The position numbers and the translations under genes are program-made. The notes under the pieces were generated by a model. That model was not told the DNA's origin. It did no database searches and was given only the letters and a program-made list of their open reading frames with translations. This document shows, in pieces, positions 1-6,332 of a stretch of 9,221 bases of DNA (its first letter is position 1; every line of letters begins with the position of its first letter). Source of the stretch: Clostridia bacterium (GTDB lineage Bacteria > Bacillota > Clostridia > Oscillospirales > CAG-272); assembly GCA_017451975.1 (NCBI GenBank), contig JAFTNI010000224.1:1-9221 (forward strand), given 5' to 3'.

Positions 1-1
1 A

Positions 2-274
2 AGCAAATTTATTGAAATCCAGGATTGGGATGCAATAGATGAAGCTATAGGAAAAAGAGCTTGCGAAGCTTTTGAAGCCGTAGACGGATTTGATGAATAT
101 TTTAGCTCAACCAGATACTTTAACCAAGGTGAGTATACAACAACTAAAACTTTGGTAAAAATGGCGGACGGAAGATATGCTTTGCAGTGCCAAGCATACG
201 TATTCTTAGCTACTAAGGAAGACCAGAATATAGGAAAAATTGATAGCGTTCTTCTTTTGGTTTATCTTGAATAA
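2..274 (+). CDS. 3' end of a hypothetical protein (partial)
   Basis: An open frame enters from the left edge and runs 90 codons (first full codon at position 2) to a TAA at 272-274. The fragment starts SKFIEIQDWDAIDE and ends SVLLLVYLE. It is acidic and rich in aromatic residues, with no membrane segment and no motif I recognise. Its codon use is AT-rich (TTT, GAA, AAA, ACA), unlike the GCG/CGC/GGC-rich genes that follow from 436. It may therefore come from a horizontally acquired or accessory segment; that is inference. A strong intrinsic terminator begins 8 nt after the stop, which supports a real gene end here. The start and N-terminus lie outside the window. Function unknown. Confidence 0.6.
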   Translation, partial: SKFIEIQDWDAIDEAIGKRACEAFEAVDGFDEYFSSTRYFNQGEYTTTKTLVKMADGRYALQCQAYVFLATKEDQNIGKIDSVLLLVYLE

Positions 275-281
275 TAAAACC

Positions 282-321
282 GTCAAACGGGGGGATTTTA
301 CTCTCCCGTTTGGCTTTTTTT
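282..321 (+). terminator. Rho-independent terminator
   Basis: The arm at 282-294 (core CAAACGGG, 284-291) pairs with 302-314 (core CCCGTTTG, 305-312). The stem extends with G-C and G-U pairs on both sides and has a short AT-rich loop. Seven T residues follow at 315-321. It lies 8 nt after the stop of the partial gene and separates it from the uxaC transcription unit. Confidence 0.9.
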
Positions 322-351
322 GTGTAAAAATTGCAAATAATAAAATAAATA

Positions 352-380
352 TTGCATTTGCGGAAAAATTAATATATAAT
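352..380 (+). promoter_or_regulatory. Sigma-A-type promoter for uxaC
   Basis: A TTGCAT -35 box (352-357) and a perfect TATAAT -10 box (375-380) are separated by 17 bp, in an AT-rich stretch just after the terminator and about 55 bp before the uxaC start. An inverted repeat, GCAAAT (333-338) and ATTTGC (356-361), flanks and overlaps the -35 box and could be an operator. No regulator gene lies in the window to test this. The promoter probably drives uxaC and perhaps the downstream run of genes. Confidence 0.75.
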
Positions 381-435
381 ATATATTAAAAGATATTCTC
401 AACCGCATAAAATAAAAAAGACAGGAGAAACGAAA

Positions 436-1881
436 ATGAAAAACTTCATGGACAAAGATTTTTTGCTCGAAAGTGAGCTTGCAAAGGCACTCTACCACAA
501 CTATGCTGCGCTTATGCCCATTATCGACTACCACTGCCACATGAACCCCAAGGATATTGCCGAAGATAAAAAATTCGAAAATATCACGCAGGTATGGCTT
601 GCGGGCGACCACTATAAGTGGCGCGCTATGCGCTCTTGCGGTGTTTCCGAGCGCCTTATCACGGGCGATGCAGACGATTACAGCAAGTTTGAAGCTTTCG
701 TGGCTTGTATGCCCTCTATGATAGGCCACCCCGTTTACCATTGGTCCCACCTGGAGCTTCAGCGCTACTTTGGATATGATGGTGTTATCTGCCCCGCAAA
801 CTGCGAAGAAATTTGGGACGTTACGAAAAAAGCGCTCGAAGGCGGACTTACGATGAGAAAGCTCATTGAAAATTCCCGCGTTAAGCTTATCTGCACTACA
901 GACGACCCCGCAGATAATCTTGAATACCACATTGCTATCCGCAAGGACAGCAGCTTCAAAACACAGGTTCTGCCCACCTTCCGCCCCGATAAGAGCCTTA
1001 ACGTGGGCGCAAAGGATTTTGCAGATTACATCGCGCGCCTTTCCGCCGCTTCCGGCTTTGAAATAAAGAGCTTCGACGCGCTATGCGCCGTGCTCGAATC
1101 GAGAGTTGCCTTCTTCAAAGAGGTTGGCTGCTGCATTTCCGACCACAGCTTTGATAACAGCATTTCCTTCAACTCTGCGCTTACGGCAGAAGAGGCGAAG
1201 ATAATAGCTTGCGAAACCTTCAAACTTGCGCTTGCGGGCGAGCACATTCCCGCAGAAGCGGTTTCTGCTTACAAAAACGCGCTTATGCGCTTCCTTGGCA
1301 AAATGTACGTTAAGTACGGCTTTGCTATGCAGGTTCACTTCGGCGCTTTGCGCAATACGAACAGCGTGATGTTCAGCCGCCTCGGCCCCGACTGCGGCTA
1401 CGATACGATAAGCGGCGAGCCCAGCACGCTTGCGCTCGGCCATATGCTCGACGCGCTCAATTCCGACGGTGCTCTGCCCAGAACGATACTCTATTCGCTC
1501 AACGGCAACGATAACGCAAATATCGCATCGCTCGCAGGCTGCTTCCAGTATGCAAGCGAGGAAACGGAAGGCCTTTTCAATATGCCCAACGTGGTTCAGG
1601 GCGCGGCTTGGTGGTTCAACGATCACCTTTCCGGTATGTACGACCACTTCCGTGCATACGCGCACTCCGCCGCTTTCGGCAAATACCTCGGTATGCTTAC
1701 AGACTCCAGAAGCGTTGTTTCCTATACAAGACACGAATATTTCCGCCGCGCGCTCTGCAACTTTATTGCGGGCTTCGTGGAAAGAGGCGAATATCCGCTT
1801 GATATAGAAGCGCTCGCGCAGATGGTTTGCGATATCTGCTACAACAATACAAAAGATTTTTTCGGCTTTAAACTTGTTTGA
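436..1881 (+). CDS. uxaC: Glucuronate isomerase (uronate isomerase)
   Basis: The product isomerises D-glucuronate to D-fructuronate and D-galacturonate to D-tagaturonate (EC 5.3.1.12), the first cytoplasmic step of hexuronate breakdown. The 481-residue protein follows the E. coli UxaC sequence, as I recall it, along its whole length. Visible family blocks are DYHCH at 31-35 (metal-binding histidines of the amidohydrolase-like barrel), WLAGDHYKWRAMR at 54-66, CTTDDP at 153-158, HFGALRN at 301-307, WWFND at 392-396, LTDSRS at 421-426 and YTRHEYFRR at 430-438. Length is normal (family about 465-480). AGGAG at 423-427 supports the ATG at 436; Met5 is a less likely alternative. It has its own promoter at 352-380 and ends in TGA, which shows that UGA is normally a stop in this genome. 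No other hexuronate genes are in the window. Confidence 0.96.
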   Translation: MKNFMDKDFLLESELAKALYHNYAALMPIIDYHCHMNPKDIAEDKKFENITQVWLAGDHYKWRAMRSCGVSERLITGDADDYSKFEAFVACMPSMIGHPVYHWSHLELQRYFGYDGVICPANCEEIWDVTKKALEGGLTMRKLIENSRVKLICTTDDPADNLEYHIAIRKDSSFKTQVLPTFRPDKSLNVGAKDFADYIARLSAASGFEIKSFDALCAVLESRVAFFKEVGCCISDHSFDNSISFNSALTAEEAKIIACETFKLALAGEHIPAEAVSAYKNALMRFLGKMYVKYGFAMQVHFGALRNTNSVMFSRLGPDCGYDTISGEPSTLALGHMLDALNSDGALPRTILYSLNGNDNANIASLAGCFQYASEETEGLFNMPNVVQGAAWWFNDHLSGMYDHFRAYAHSAAFGKYLGMLTDSRSVVSYTRHEYFRRALCNFIAGFVERGEYPLDIEALAQMVCDICYNNTKDFFGFKLV

Positions 1882-1888
1882 AACCGTA

Positions 1889-1894
1889 TATAAT
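1889..1894 (+). promoter_or_regulatory. Possible -10 box upstream of mrp
   Basis: An exact TATAAT lies in the 47-nt gap between uxaC and mrp, but no convincing -35 box sits 16-19 bp upstream, where the sequence is the end of uxaC. There is no terminator in the gap, so read-through from the uxaC promoter is also likely. Confidence 0.3.
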
Positions 1895-1928
1895 ATTATT
1901 CAGTGAAACCCAAAGGAGAACATTAAAA

Positions 1929-2804
1929 ATGTCTGAAGAAAAAAACTATGAAGTAGAAGTAGAGGAATGAACTCACGATTGCTCTACTTGCTCGGCAAAT
2001 TGCTCCAGCAAGCCCAAAAAGCCTGCGTTTACACCCGTTAACCAGTACAGCAAGGTTGACAAGCTTATAGGCGTTGTAAGCGGCAAGGGCGGTGTTGGTA
2101 AATCGCTCGTAACCTGCCTTTCCGCAGTAGAGCTCAACCGCCGCGGCTTTAAAACGGCTATTCTCGACGCCGATATTACAGGCCCCTCCGTTCCGAAGGC
2201 GTTCGGCCTCCACGGTATGTGCGAAGCAGCGCCCCTTGGCGGTATCATGCCCATGACAACGAAAACGGGCATCGACGTAATGAGCGTTAACCTTCTTATG
2301 CAGGACGAAACAAGCCCCGTTGTATGGCGCGGCCCCGTTATTTCCGGCACTGTTCAGCAGTTCTGGACAGACGTTGTATGGGGCGACGTTGACTGCATGG
2401 TTGTAGACTGCCCTCCCGGCACGGGCGACGTTCCGCTTACACTTTTCCAGTCGCTTCCGCTTGACGGCATCATCATCGTAACGAGCCCCCAGGACCTCGT
2501 TTCCATGATCGTTGCAAAAGCTGTTAACATGGCGAAGCTTATGAACATTCCGATAGTCGGTATCGTCGAAAACATGAGCTACCTCAAATGCCCCGATTGC
2601 GGCAAGGAAATTAAAGTATTCGGCGAAAGCAATATCGATGCTGTTGCGGCTGAATACGGCATTCCCGTGCTTGCAAAGCTTCCCATCGACCCCAAATTTG
2701 CCGCACTCTGCGACGCAGGCACGATAGAGCTTTGCGAAAACGACGTGGCTAAAGCTATTGCAGACGCTATCGAAGCACAGCCCATGCGCGCAGAACTCGC
2801 ATGA
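1929..2804 (+). CDS. mrp: Mrp/NBP35-family P-loop ATPase with in-frame UGA (candidate selenoprotein)
   Basis: The family (Mrp/ApbC/NBP35) comprises cytoplasmic P-loop ATPases that carry or assemble Fe-S clusters. The frame opens at ATG 1929, with AAGGAG at 1913-1918. It reads MSEEKNYEVEVEE, then TGA (1968-1970, codon 14), then continues in the same frame for 277 sense codons to TGA at 2802-2804. After the UGA come THDCSTCSANC, Walker A GKGGVGKS (53-60), CPPGTGD (161-167) and the C-terminal CPDC pair (C221, C224) that binds a bridging cluster in this family. Clostridial homologues, as I recall them, have Cys-x3-Cys-x2-Cys-x3-Cys here, so UGA replaces the first Cys. No ATG, GTG or TTG lies in frame between the UGA and the P-loop. 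The next ATG (2217) would lose Walker A. Either UGA is decoded, most plausibly as selenocysteine, or this is a one-base nonsense mutant of an otherwise undecayed gene. The 3' end overlaps the next gene by ATGA. Confidence 0.85.
1987..2012 (+). promoter_or_regulatory. Candidate bacterial SECIS-like stem-loop after the mrp UGA
   Basis: CTTGCT (1987-1992) is perfectly complementary to AGCAAG (2007-2012), enclosing a 14-nt loop (1993-2006) that starts C-G-G. The loop begins 22 nt after the UGA. From memory, the bacterial SECIS consensus has a short stem, an apical loop of up to about 14 nt with a G in its first two positions, and a loop roughly 16-37 nt after the UGA. The hairpin meets these loosely, with the loop at the upper size limit. 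It also lies in coding sequence for the Cys cluster, so chance pairing is possible. Confidence 0.4.
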
Positions 2805-3238
2805 CGTACGCAGAAAAAACGAAAGTATTATTTGTTTGCTCCGTGAACACTTGCCGCAGCCCTATGGCCGCGGCAATACTTTCCGAGCTTGGCGGCGAGC
2901 GCTTTGCCGCCTCCAGCGCGGGCACGTTTGTTTACGGTGCTCAGCCCATAGGCAGAATGGCGGCTTTCACGCTTGAAAGCGTGGGCATAGCGAAATACAA
3001 CTATATTTCGCACCGATCGCGCCCGCTTACAGAAAAGCTGATGCGCGAAAACGACGTTGTCGTGGCTATGTCGCAAGGGCACAGAGATATAATTCTGCGC
3101 CTTTTCCCCGAATATGCGGAGAAGGTTCGCGTTTTCCCCGAAAACGTGGGCGATTTCGCGCGCGGCGATATCGTGGCGTACCAGAAGGGCTACGTGCTTT
3201 TGAAAAAAGGTGTATGCGAAATGTTTTTGGGTGAATAA
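2801..3238 (+). CDS. Low-molecular-weight protein-tyrosine phosphatase family
   Basis: This 145-residue cytoplasmic protein belongs to the LMW-PTP/arsenate reductase-like fold. The phosphate-binding loop is CSVNTCRS, giving C13-x5-R19 with the nucleophile at Cys13, right after the first strand (VLFV). Other family features are SSAGT at 38-42, HRSRPLT at 71-77 and ENVGD at 114-118, where Asp118 sits at the general-acid position. Family members usually have Asp-Pro there; this one has Asp-Phe, followed by the recognisable RGDIVAYQKGY. The start ATG overlaps the mrp stop (ATGA), so translation probably depends on ribosomes finishing mrp. In Gram-positives such proteins act on phosphotyrosine, phosphoarginine (YwlE) or as arsenate reductase-like enzymes; the sequence alone does not decide which. 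It is followed 1 nt later by rimI. Confidence 0.88.
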   Translation: MTYAEKTKVLFVCSVNTCRSPMAAAILSELGGERFAASSAGTFVYGAQPIGRMAAFTLESVGIAKYNYISHRSRPLTEKLMRENDVVVAMSQGHRDIILRLFPEYAEKVRVFPENVGDFARGDIVAYQKGYVLLKKGVCEMFLGE

Positions 3239-3239
3239 A

Positions 3240-3677
3240 ATGAACATAGAAATAAGAAAAATAGATGCGGAAAGCGCAAAGCTTGCCGCGGGGCTTGAAA
3301 AGCTTTGCTTTTCCGAGCCGTGGAGCGAGAAGGCGATACTTGAAGAAGCCGAACGCGGCTATTTCGTTGCGGCTTATATAGGCGGCGCTTTTGCGGGTTA
3401 CGCGGGCATGACCTGCGTGCTCGACGAGCGCGACGTTTGCAACGTGGCGACGGTGCCCGAATTCCGCGGCATGGGCGTTGGCAAAGCGCTCGTGGCATCG
3501 CTTATAGAAAGCGCGCGCAATGGCGGCGCTTCCGTTATAATGCTGGAAGTGCGCAAAAGCAACGCCGCGGCTATAGCGCTTTACGAAAAGGCGGGCTTTA
3601 CCCGCGTGGGCGAACGCAAAAACTTTTACACACGCCCGCGCGAGGACGCTTTGTTATATAATTATTATATCAATTGA
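3240..3677 (+). CDS. rimI: Ribosomal protein bS18-alanine N-acetyltransferase (RimI-type GNAT)
   Basis: This GNAT-fold enzyme would acetylate the N-terminal alanine of ribosomal protein S18 or similar substrates. The chosen start (MNIEIRKIDAES) gives 145 residues, the usual RimI length. It lies 1 nt after the phosphatase stop, with only a weak GGGTG ribosome site, as expected for coupled translation. With this numbering the acetyl-CoA loop R76-GMGVG follows VATVPEF. Glu103 (LEVR) and Tyr115 (ALYEKAGF) fall exactly at the catalytic Glu103/Tyr115 described for Salmonella RimI. An upstream in-frame ATG at 3210 would add ten residues that overlap the phosphatase and resemble no family N-terminus. 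rimI commonly sits with tsaB and tsaD; here tsaD follows after one intervening gene, and tsaB is not in the window. It ends in TGA. Confidence 0.9.
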   Translation: MNIEIRKIDAESAKLAAGLEKLCFSEPWSEKAILEEAERGYFVAAYIGGAFAGYAGMTCVLDERDVCNVATVPEFRGMGVGKALVASLIESARNGGASVIMLEVRKSNAAAIALYEKAGFTRVGERKNFYTRPREDALLYNYYIN

Positions 3678-3691
3678 AGAGGTAATCAATT

Positions 3692-5065
3692 ATGAAAGGC
3701 TTGAATACTTGGAGCTACCGCCCGTACCGTCCTCCGCTTTATGAGGTCGGCGAGGTGTATATTTGCCGTATAGCACCCGATAAGAACTGCATACGCCTTG
3801 AGTGGCTTGCTTGCGGCACGGAATATTTCGTTTATTACCGATTGCGCGGAGAATGCGAATTTCTGCTTGCAGGCAAAACAAGCGAGTGCGCGTATATTCT
3901 TTCGGAGCTTAGCGAAGAAACGGATTATGAATTTTTCGTGCAAAGCGAAGCGGGCAAAAGCCGTGTGCGCTTGGCGCGCACGGGCGAAGCGCTCGGCACT
4001 GTGGTGAACTATCTTCACCCCGACGACGAAGCGTATGCTTTTTCGGGCAGATATCTTTGCTCCCCCTCGCTGCTTGCCCACCCGGATGGGTACTTGCTTG
4101 CCTCTATGGACGTTTTCCACGGCACTTCACCGCAAAATCTTACTCTGATATATCGCTCCGACGACGGCGGCAAAACCTGGCATTACCTCACGGAGCTTAT
4201 GCCTTGCTTCTGGGGCAAGCTGTTTCTGCATCGAGGAGAGGTATATATGCTTGCCTGCTCCACGGAGTATGGCGACCTGCTCATAGGCAAAAGCTGCGAC
4301 GGCGGTGCGACATTTGGCGCGCCCACGGTGCTTTTGCGTGGGTCGAACGGTAAAAACGGCTCTTGCGGAGTACACAAAAACCCACAGAATATGCTGTGCT
4401 TCGGCGGCAGGCTTTACGGCACGCTGGAGTGGGGGGCGTGGGCAAATAAAGACTATTGCCACGCCGCTATGGTTATGTCCTGCGATGAAAGCGCAGACCT
4501 GCTTGCGCCCGAAAGCTGGAGCTTTACGGAGCCTGTGCCGTTTTCTCATTTTGCGCCTGAAGTCGCCGACGTTAAAATTCCGGCTATGACCATAGAAGGC
4601 TCACCCGTTATAAGCCCCGATGGAAAATTGCTTAATATAATGCGGTTTTCCAAGCGCGGATACGCGCTTTGCTACGAGGTCAATACGGAAAACTGCCAAG
4701 CGCCGCTTACCTATTCGCACCTTATGAATTTCCCTGCAAATTTCTCTAAATTTATGATAAAATACGATAGCGCCTCGGGTTATTACTACAGTATAGTTTG
4801 CCGCCTTTACGAAGGCGCGCCCGACAGCGCGAGAAACTACCAGACGCTTATGCGCTCCCGCGACCTTAAGGTGTGGGAGGATGCCGCCGTGCTCTACGAT
4901 TTCCGCGATATGAGAGCCTCCGAGGTGGGTCTTCAGTACGTGGACTTCAGCTTCGACGGCGACGATATCATATACCTTTGCCGTACGGCGTGGAACGGCG
5001 CGGCAAGCTTCCATGATTCCAACTATTCCACGTTTCACAGAATAAAAGATTTCAGAAATTTATAA
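3692..5065 (+). CDS. BNR/Asp-box beta-propeller protein, sialidase-like
   Basis: This 457-residue protein has no signal peptide or membrane segment, so it is probably cytoplasmic. Residues about 15-98 look like a fibronectin type III-like beta domain (strand pattern ending RVRLARTG). The rest looks like a sialidase-fold propeller. Asp boxes are SDDGGKTW at 156-163 (canonical), SCDGGATF at 201-208 (degenerate) and possibly SRDLKVW at 389-395. IEGSPVISPDGKLLNIMRFS at 301-320 resembles a block I recall from proteins annotated as sialidase-family or putative glycosyl hydrolases. I cannot place the full catalytic Arg triad and Tyr/Glu pair, so enzyme activity is not shown. GAAGAGG (3676-3682) overlaps the rimI stop and supports the ATG at 3692. 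Its position between rimI and tsaD is unusual. With uxaC nearby, a role in intracellular sugar or uronate processing is possible but is inference. Confidence 0.7.
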   Translation: MKGLNTWSYRPYRPPLYEVGEVYICRIAPDKNCIRLEWLACGTEYFVYYRLRGECEFLLAGKTSECAYILSELSEETDYEFFVQSEAGKSRVRLARTGEALGTVVNYLHPDDEAYAFSGRYLCSPSLLAHPDGYLLASMDVFHGTSPQNLTLIYRSDDGGKTWHYLTELMPCFWGKLFLHRGEVYMLACSTEYGDLLIGKSCDGGATFGAPTVLLRGSNGKNGSCGVHKNPQNMLCFGGRLYGTLEWGAWANKDYCHAAMVMSCDESADLLAPESWSFTEPVPFSHFAPEVADVKIPAMTIEGSPVISPDGKLLNIMRFSKRGYALCYEVNTENCQAPLTYSHLMNFPANFSKFMIKYDSASGYYYSIVCRLYEGAPDSARNYQTLMRSRDLKVWEDAAVLYDFRDMRASEVGLQYVDFSFDGDDIIYLCRTAWNGAASFHDSNYSTFHRIKDFRNL

Positions 5066-5080
5066 AAAAGGGGTTTTGAA

Positions 5081-6097
5081 ATGCATATTCTAAGCTTTGA
5101 AAGCTCATGCGATGAAACATCCTGCGCCGTTGTGGAGTACGATGGCAGCCGTTTCAACGTAAAATCCAATATTGTAGCTTCGCAGATAGATATTCACGCG
5201 CGCTTCGGCGGCGTTGTGCCCGAAATTGCGAGCCGCGCACACTGTGAGGCTATTTCAAAAATAACGTACGAGGCGCTGGGGGAAGCGGGCGTAAGCATAG
5301 AGCGCGATATAGACGCTATATGCGTAACGGCATCGCCGGGGCTTATAGGCGCGCTTCTTGTAGGTGTGAATTTTGCAAAATCCCTTGCATATTCATATAA
5401 AAAGCCGCTTGTTGCCGTCAACCATATGAAGGGGCATATTGCGGCAAACTACATAAGTCACCCCGAGCTCAAGCCCCCGTTCCTAACACTTATCGCTTCG
5501 GGCGGGCACACATCCTTCGTTATCGTGCACGACTACACGAAAACGGAAACTATAGCGAGCACGCGCGACGACGCAATGGGCGAAGCCTTCGATAAGGTTG
5601 CGCGCGTTATGGGTATGCCGTACCCGGGCGGCGCGGCGCTCGATAAGCTTGCCTACGAGGGCGAGCCTTGCCTTAAATTTCCTTCCTCTGCTATTGGCGG
5701 CGATACGCTCGATATGTCATTCTCGGGCATAAAAACAGCCGTGCTGAACTACCTTAACTCCAAGGTGCAGAAGGGCGAGGACTATAGTAAAGCCGACGTT
5801 GCCGCAAGCTTTGTGGAAAGCGCCGTAAACGGTGTTATAACAAAGCTTACGCTTGCGCTCGACGCTCACCCCGAAATAAGCTCGCTTGCGCTTGCGGGCG
5901 GTGTGGCGGCAAACTCCCACCTTCGCGCGGCGGTTACTAAGCTTGCGAAGAAGCGCGGTATTGCGCTTTACCTGCCCGAGCTTTGTTACTGTGGCGATAA
6001 CGGCGCGATGATAGCCGTTGCGGGCATACTCGAATATAACGAGGGCAAGCGCGCAGACGTTTTCCTCAACGCATCTGCGGCAGACGAGGAAGAATAA
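5081..6097 (+). CDS. tsaD: tRNA N6-adenosine threonylcarbamoyltransferase
   Basis: TsaD transfers the threonylcarbamoyl group from threonylcarbamoyl-AMP to A37 of ANN-decoding tRNAs, acting with TsaB and TsaE. The 338-residue length is normal. The ASKHA/Kae1 signatures are clear: SFESSCDET at 5-13, VVPEIASRAH at 45-54, NHMKGH at 114-119 with metal ligands His115 and His119, ASGGHT at 139-144, GEAFDKVAR at 167-175, YPGGAALD at 181-188, SFSGIKTA at 213-220, GGVAAN at 273-278 and CGDNGAMIA at 304-312 with metal ligand Asp306. AAAGGGG at 5067-5073 lies 7 nt before the ATG. The gap from the preceding gene is 15 nt, so it is in the same operon as rimI and the propeller gene. The acidic tail (ADEEE) is short. 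Six bases after its stop the DnaA-box cluster begins. Confidence 0.97.
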   Translation: MHILSFESSCDETSCAVVEYDGSRFNVKSNIVASQIDIHARFGGVVPEIASRAHCEAISKITYEALGEAGVSIERDIDAICVTASPGLIGALLVGVNFAKSLAYSYKKPLVAVNHMKGHIAANYISHPELKPPFLTLIASGGHTSFVIVHDYTKTETIASTRDDAMGEAFDKVARVMGMPYPGGAALDKLAYEGEPCLKFPSSAIGGDTLDMSFSGIKTAVLNYLNSKVQKGEDYSKADVAASFVESAVNGVITKLTLALDAHPEISSLALAGGVAANSHLRAAVTKLAKKRGIALYLPELCYCGDNGAMIAVAGILEYNEGKRADVFLNASAADEEE

Positions 6098-6102
6098 ACG
6101 CT

Positions 6103-6310
6103 TGTGGAAAAAGTAACAAAGTTTTCCACAGCGGTGTGAATTATCCACATGAATATACAAAAATCCACATTGAATTCTATAATTCAACATTAAAACAAAG
6201 TAAAAATAATGCGGAAAATGCGTGAGAATTGTGAAAGATGCACAAAAACTCATATGTCAATAGGAATTTTTTCACAAGACGGTGGAAAACTATGTTGAAA
6301 ATGTGGAAAA
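6103..6310 (+). promoter_or_regulatory. DnaA-box cluster (candidate origin or DnaA-controlled region)
   Basis: The 274-bp gap before the dnaD-like gene carries many 9-mers close to the DnaA box TTATNCACA. The perfect copy is TTATCCACA at 6141-6149 (+). TTTTCCACA (one mismatch) occurs at 6103-6111 (-), 6122-6130 (+) and 6302-6310 (-). Other one-mismatch copies are TAATTCACA at 6135-6143 (-) and TTTTTCACA at 6268-6276 (+). AAATCCACA at 6161-6169 (+) has two mismatches. The sites beginning at 6103, 6122, 6141 and 6161 are spaced 19, 19 and 20 bp, about two helical turns. The first two form a perfect 9-bp inverted repeat with a 10-nt spacer. The region leads into helicase-loader genes, so DnaA control or origin function is a reasonable inference. 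Confidence 0.7.
6170..6187 (+). promoter_or_regulatory. Inverted repeat containing a possible -10 box
   Basis: TTGAATT (6170-6176) and AATTCAA (6181-6187) form a perfect 7-bp dyad around CTAT. The dyad contains an exact TATAAT (6178-6183) that could be a -10 box for the dnaD-like gene. No good -35 box stands 16-18 bp upstream; instead that space is occupied by DnaA-box-like sites. An activator- or repressor-controlled promoter is possible but unproven. Confidence 0.3.
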
Positions 6311-6332
6311 CCCCAAAAATGCCCGAAGCGGC

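Noticed and set aside
1081..1734. Long reverse-strand frame (217 codons) inside uxaC
   Set aside because: It lies wholly opposite a well-conserved gene, has no family resemblance and arises from the strong third-position bias of the coding strand. The same applies to reverse frames at 298-930, 3686-4120, 5717-6253, 6807-7367, 7481-8164 and 8285-8818.
1968..1970. Genome-wide reassignment of UGA to an amino acid
   Set aside because: TGA ends uxaC (1879-1881), mrp (2802-2804) and rimI (3675-3677) at positions expected from family lengths, so UGA is a stop in ordinary contexts.
2217..2804. Truncated Mrp starting at the ATG at 2217
   Set aside because: This start would drop the P-loop and the Cys cluster, which are encoded in the same frame immediately upstream without any stop after 1970. 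There is no ribosome site before 2217. The gene reads from 1929 through the UGA.
3210..3242. Longer rimI start at 3210
   Set aside because: The extra ten residues overlap the phosphatase, resemble no RimI N-terminus and would have a ribosome site only about 2 nt from the ATG. The start at 3240 gives the normal length and catalytic numbering.
3650..3665. TATAAT-like promoter at the end of rimI for the propeller gene
   Set aside because: A TATAAT occurs at 3656-3661, but the region 16-18 bp upstream is GC-rich and has nothing like a -35 box. Operon read-through is the simpler explanation.
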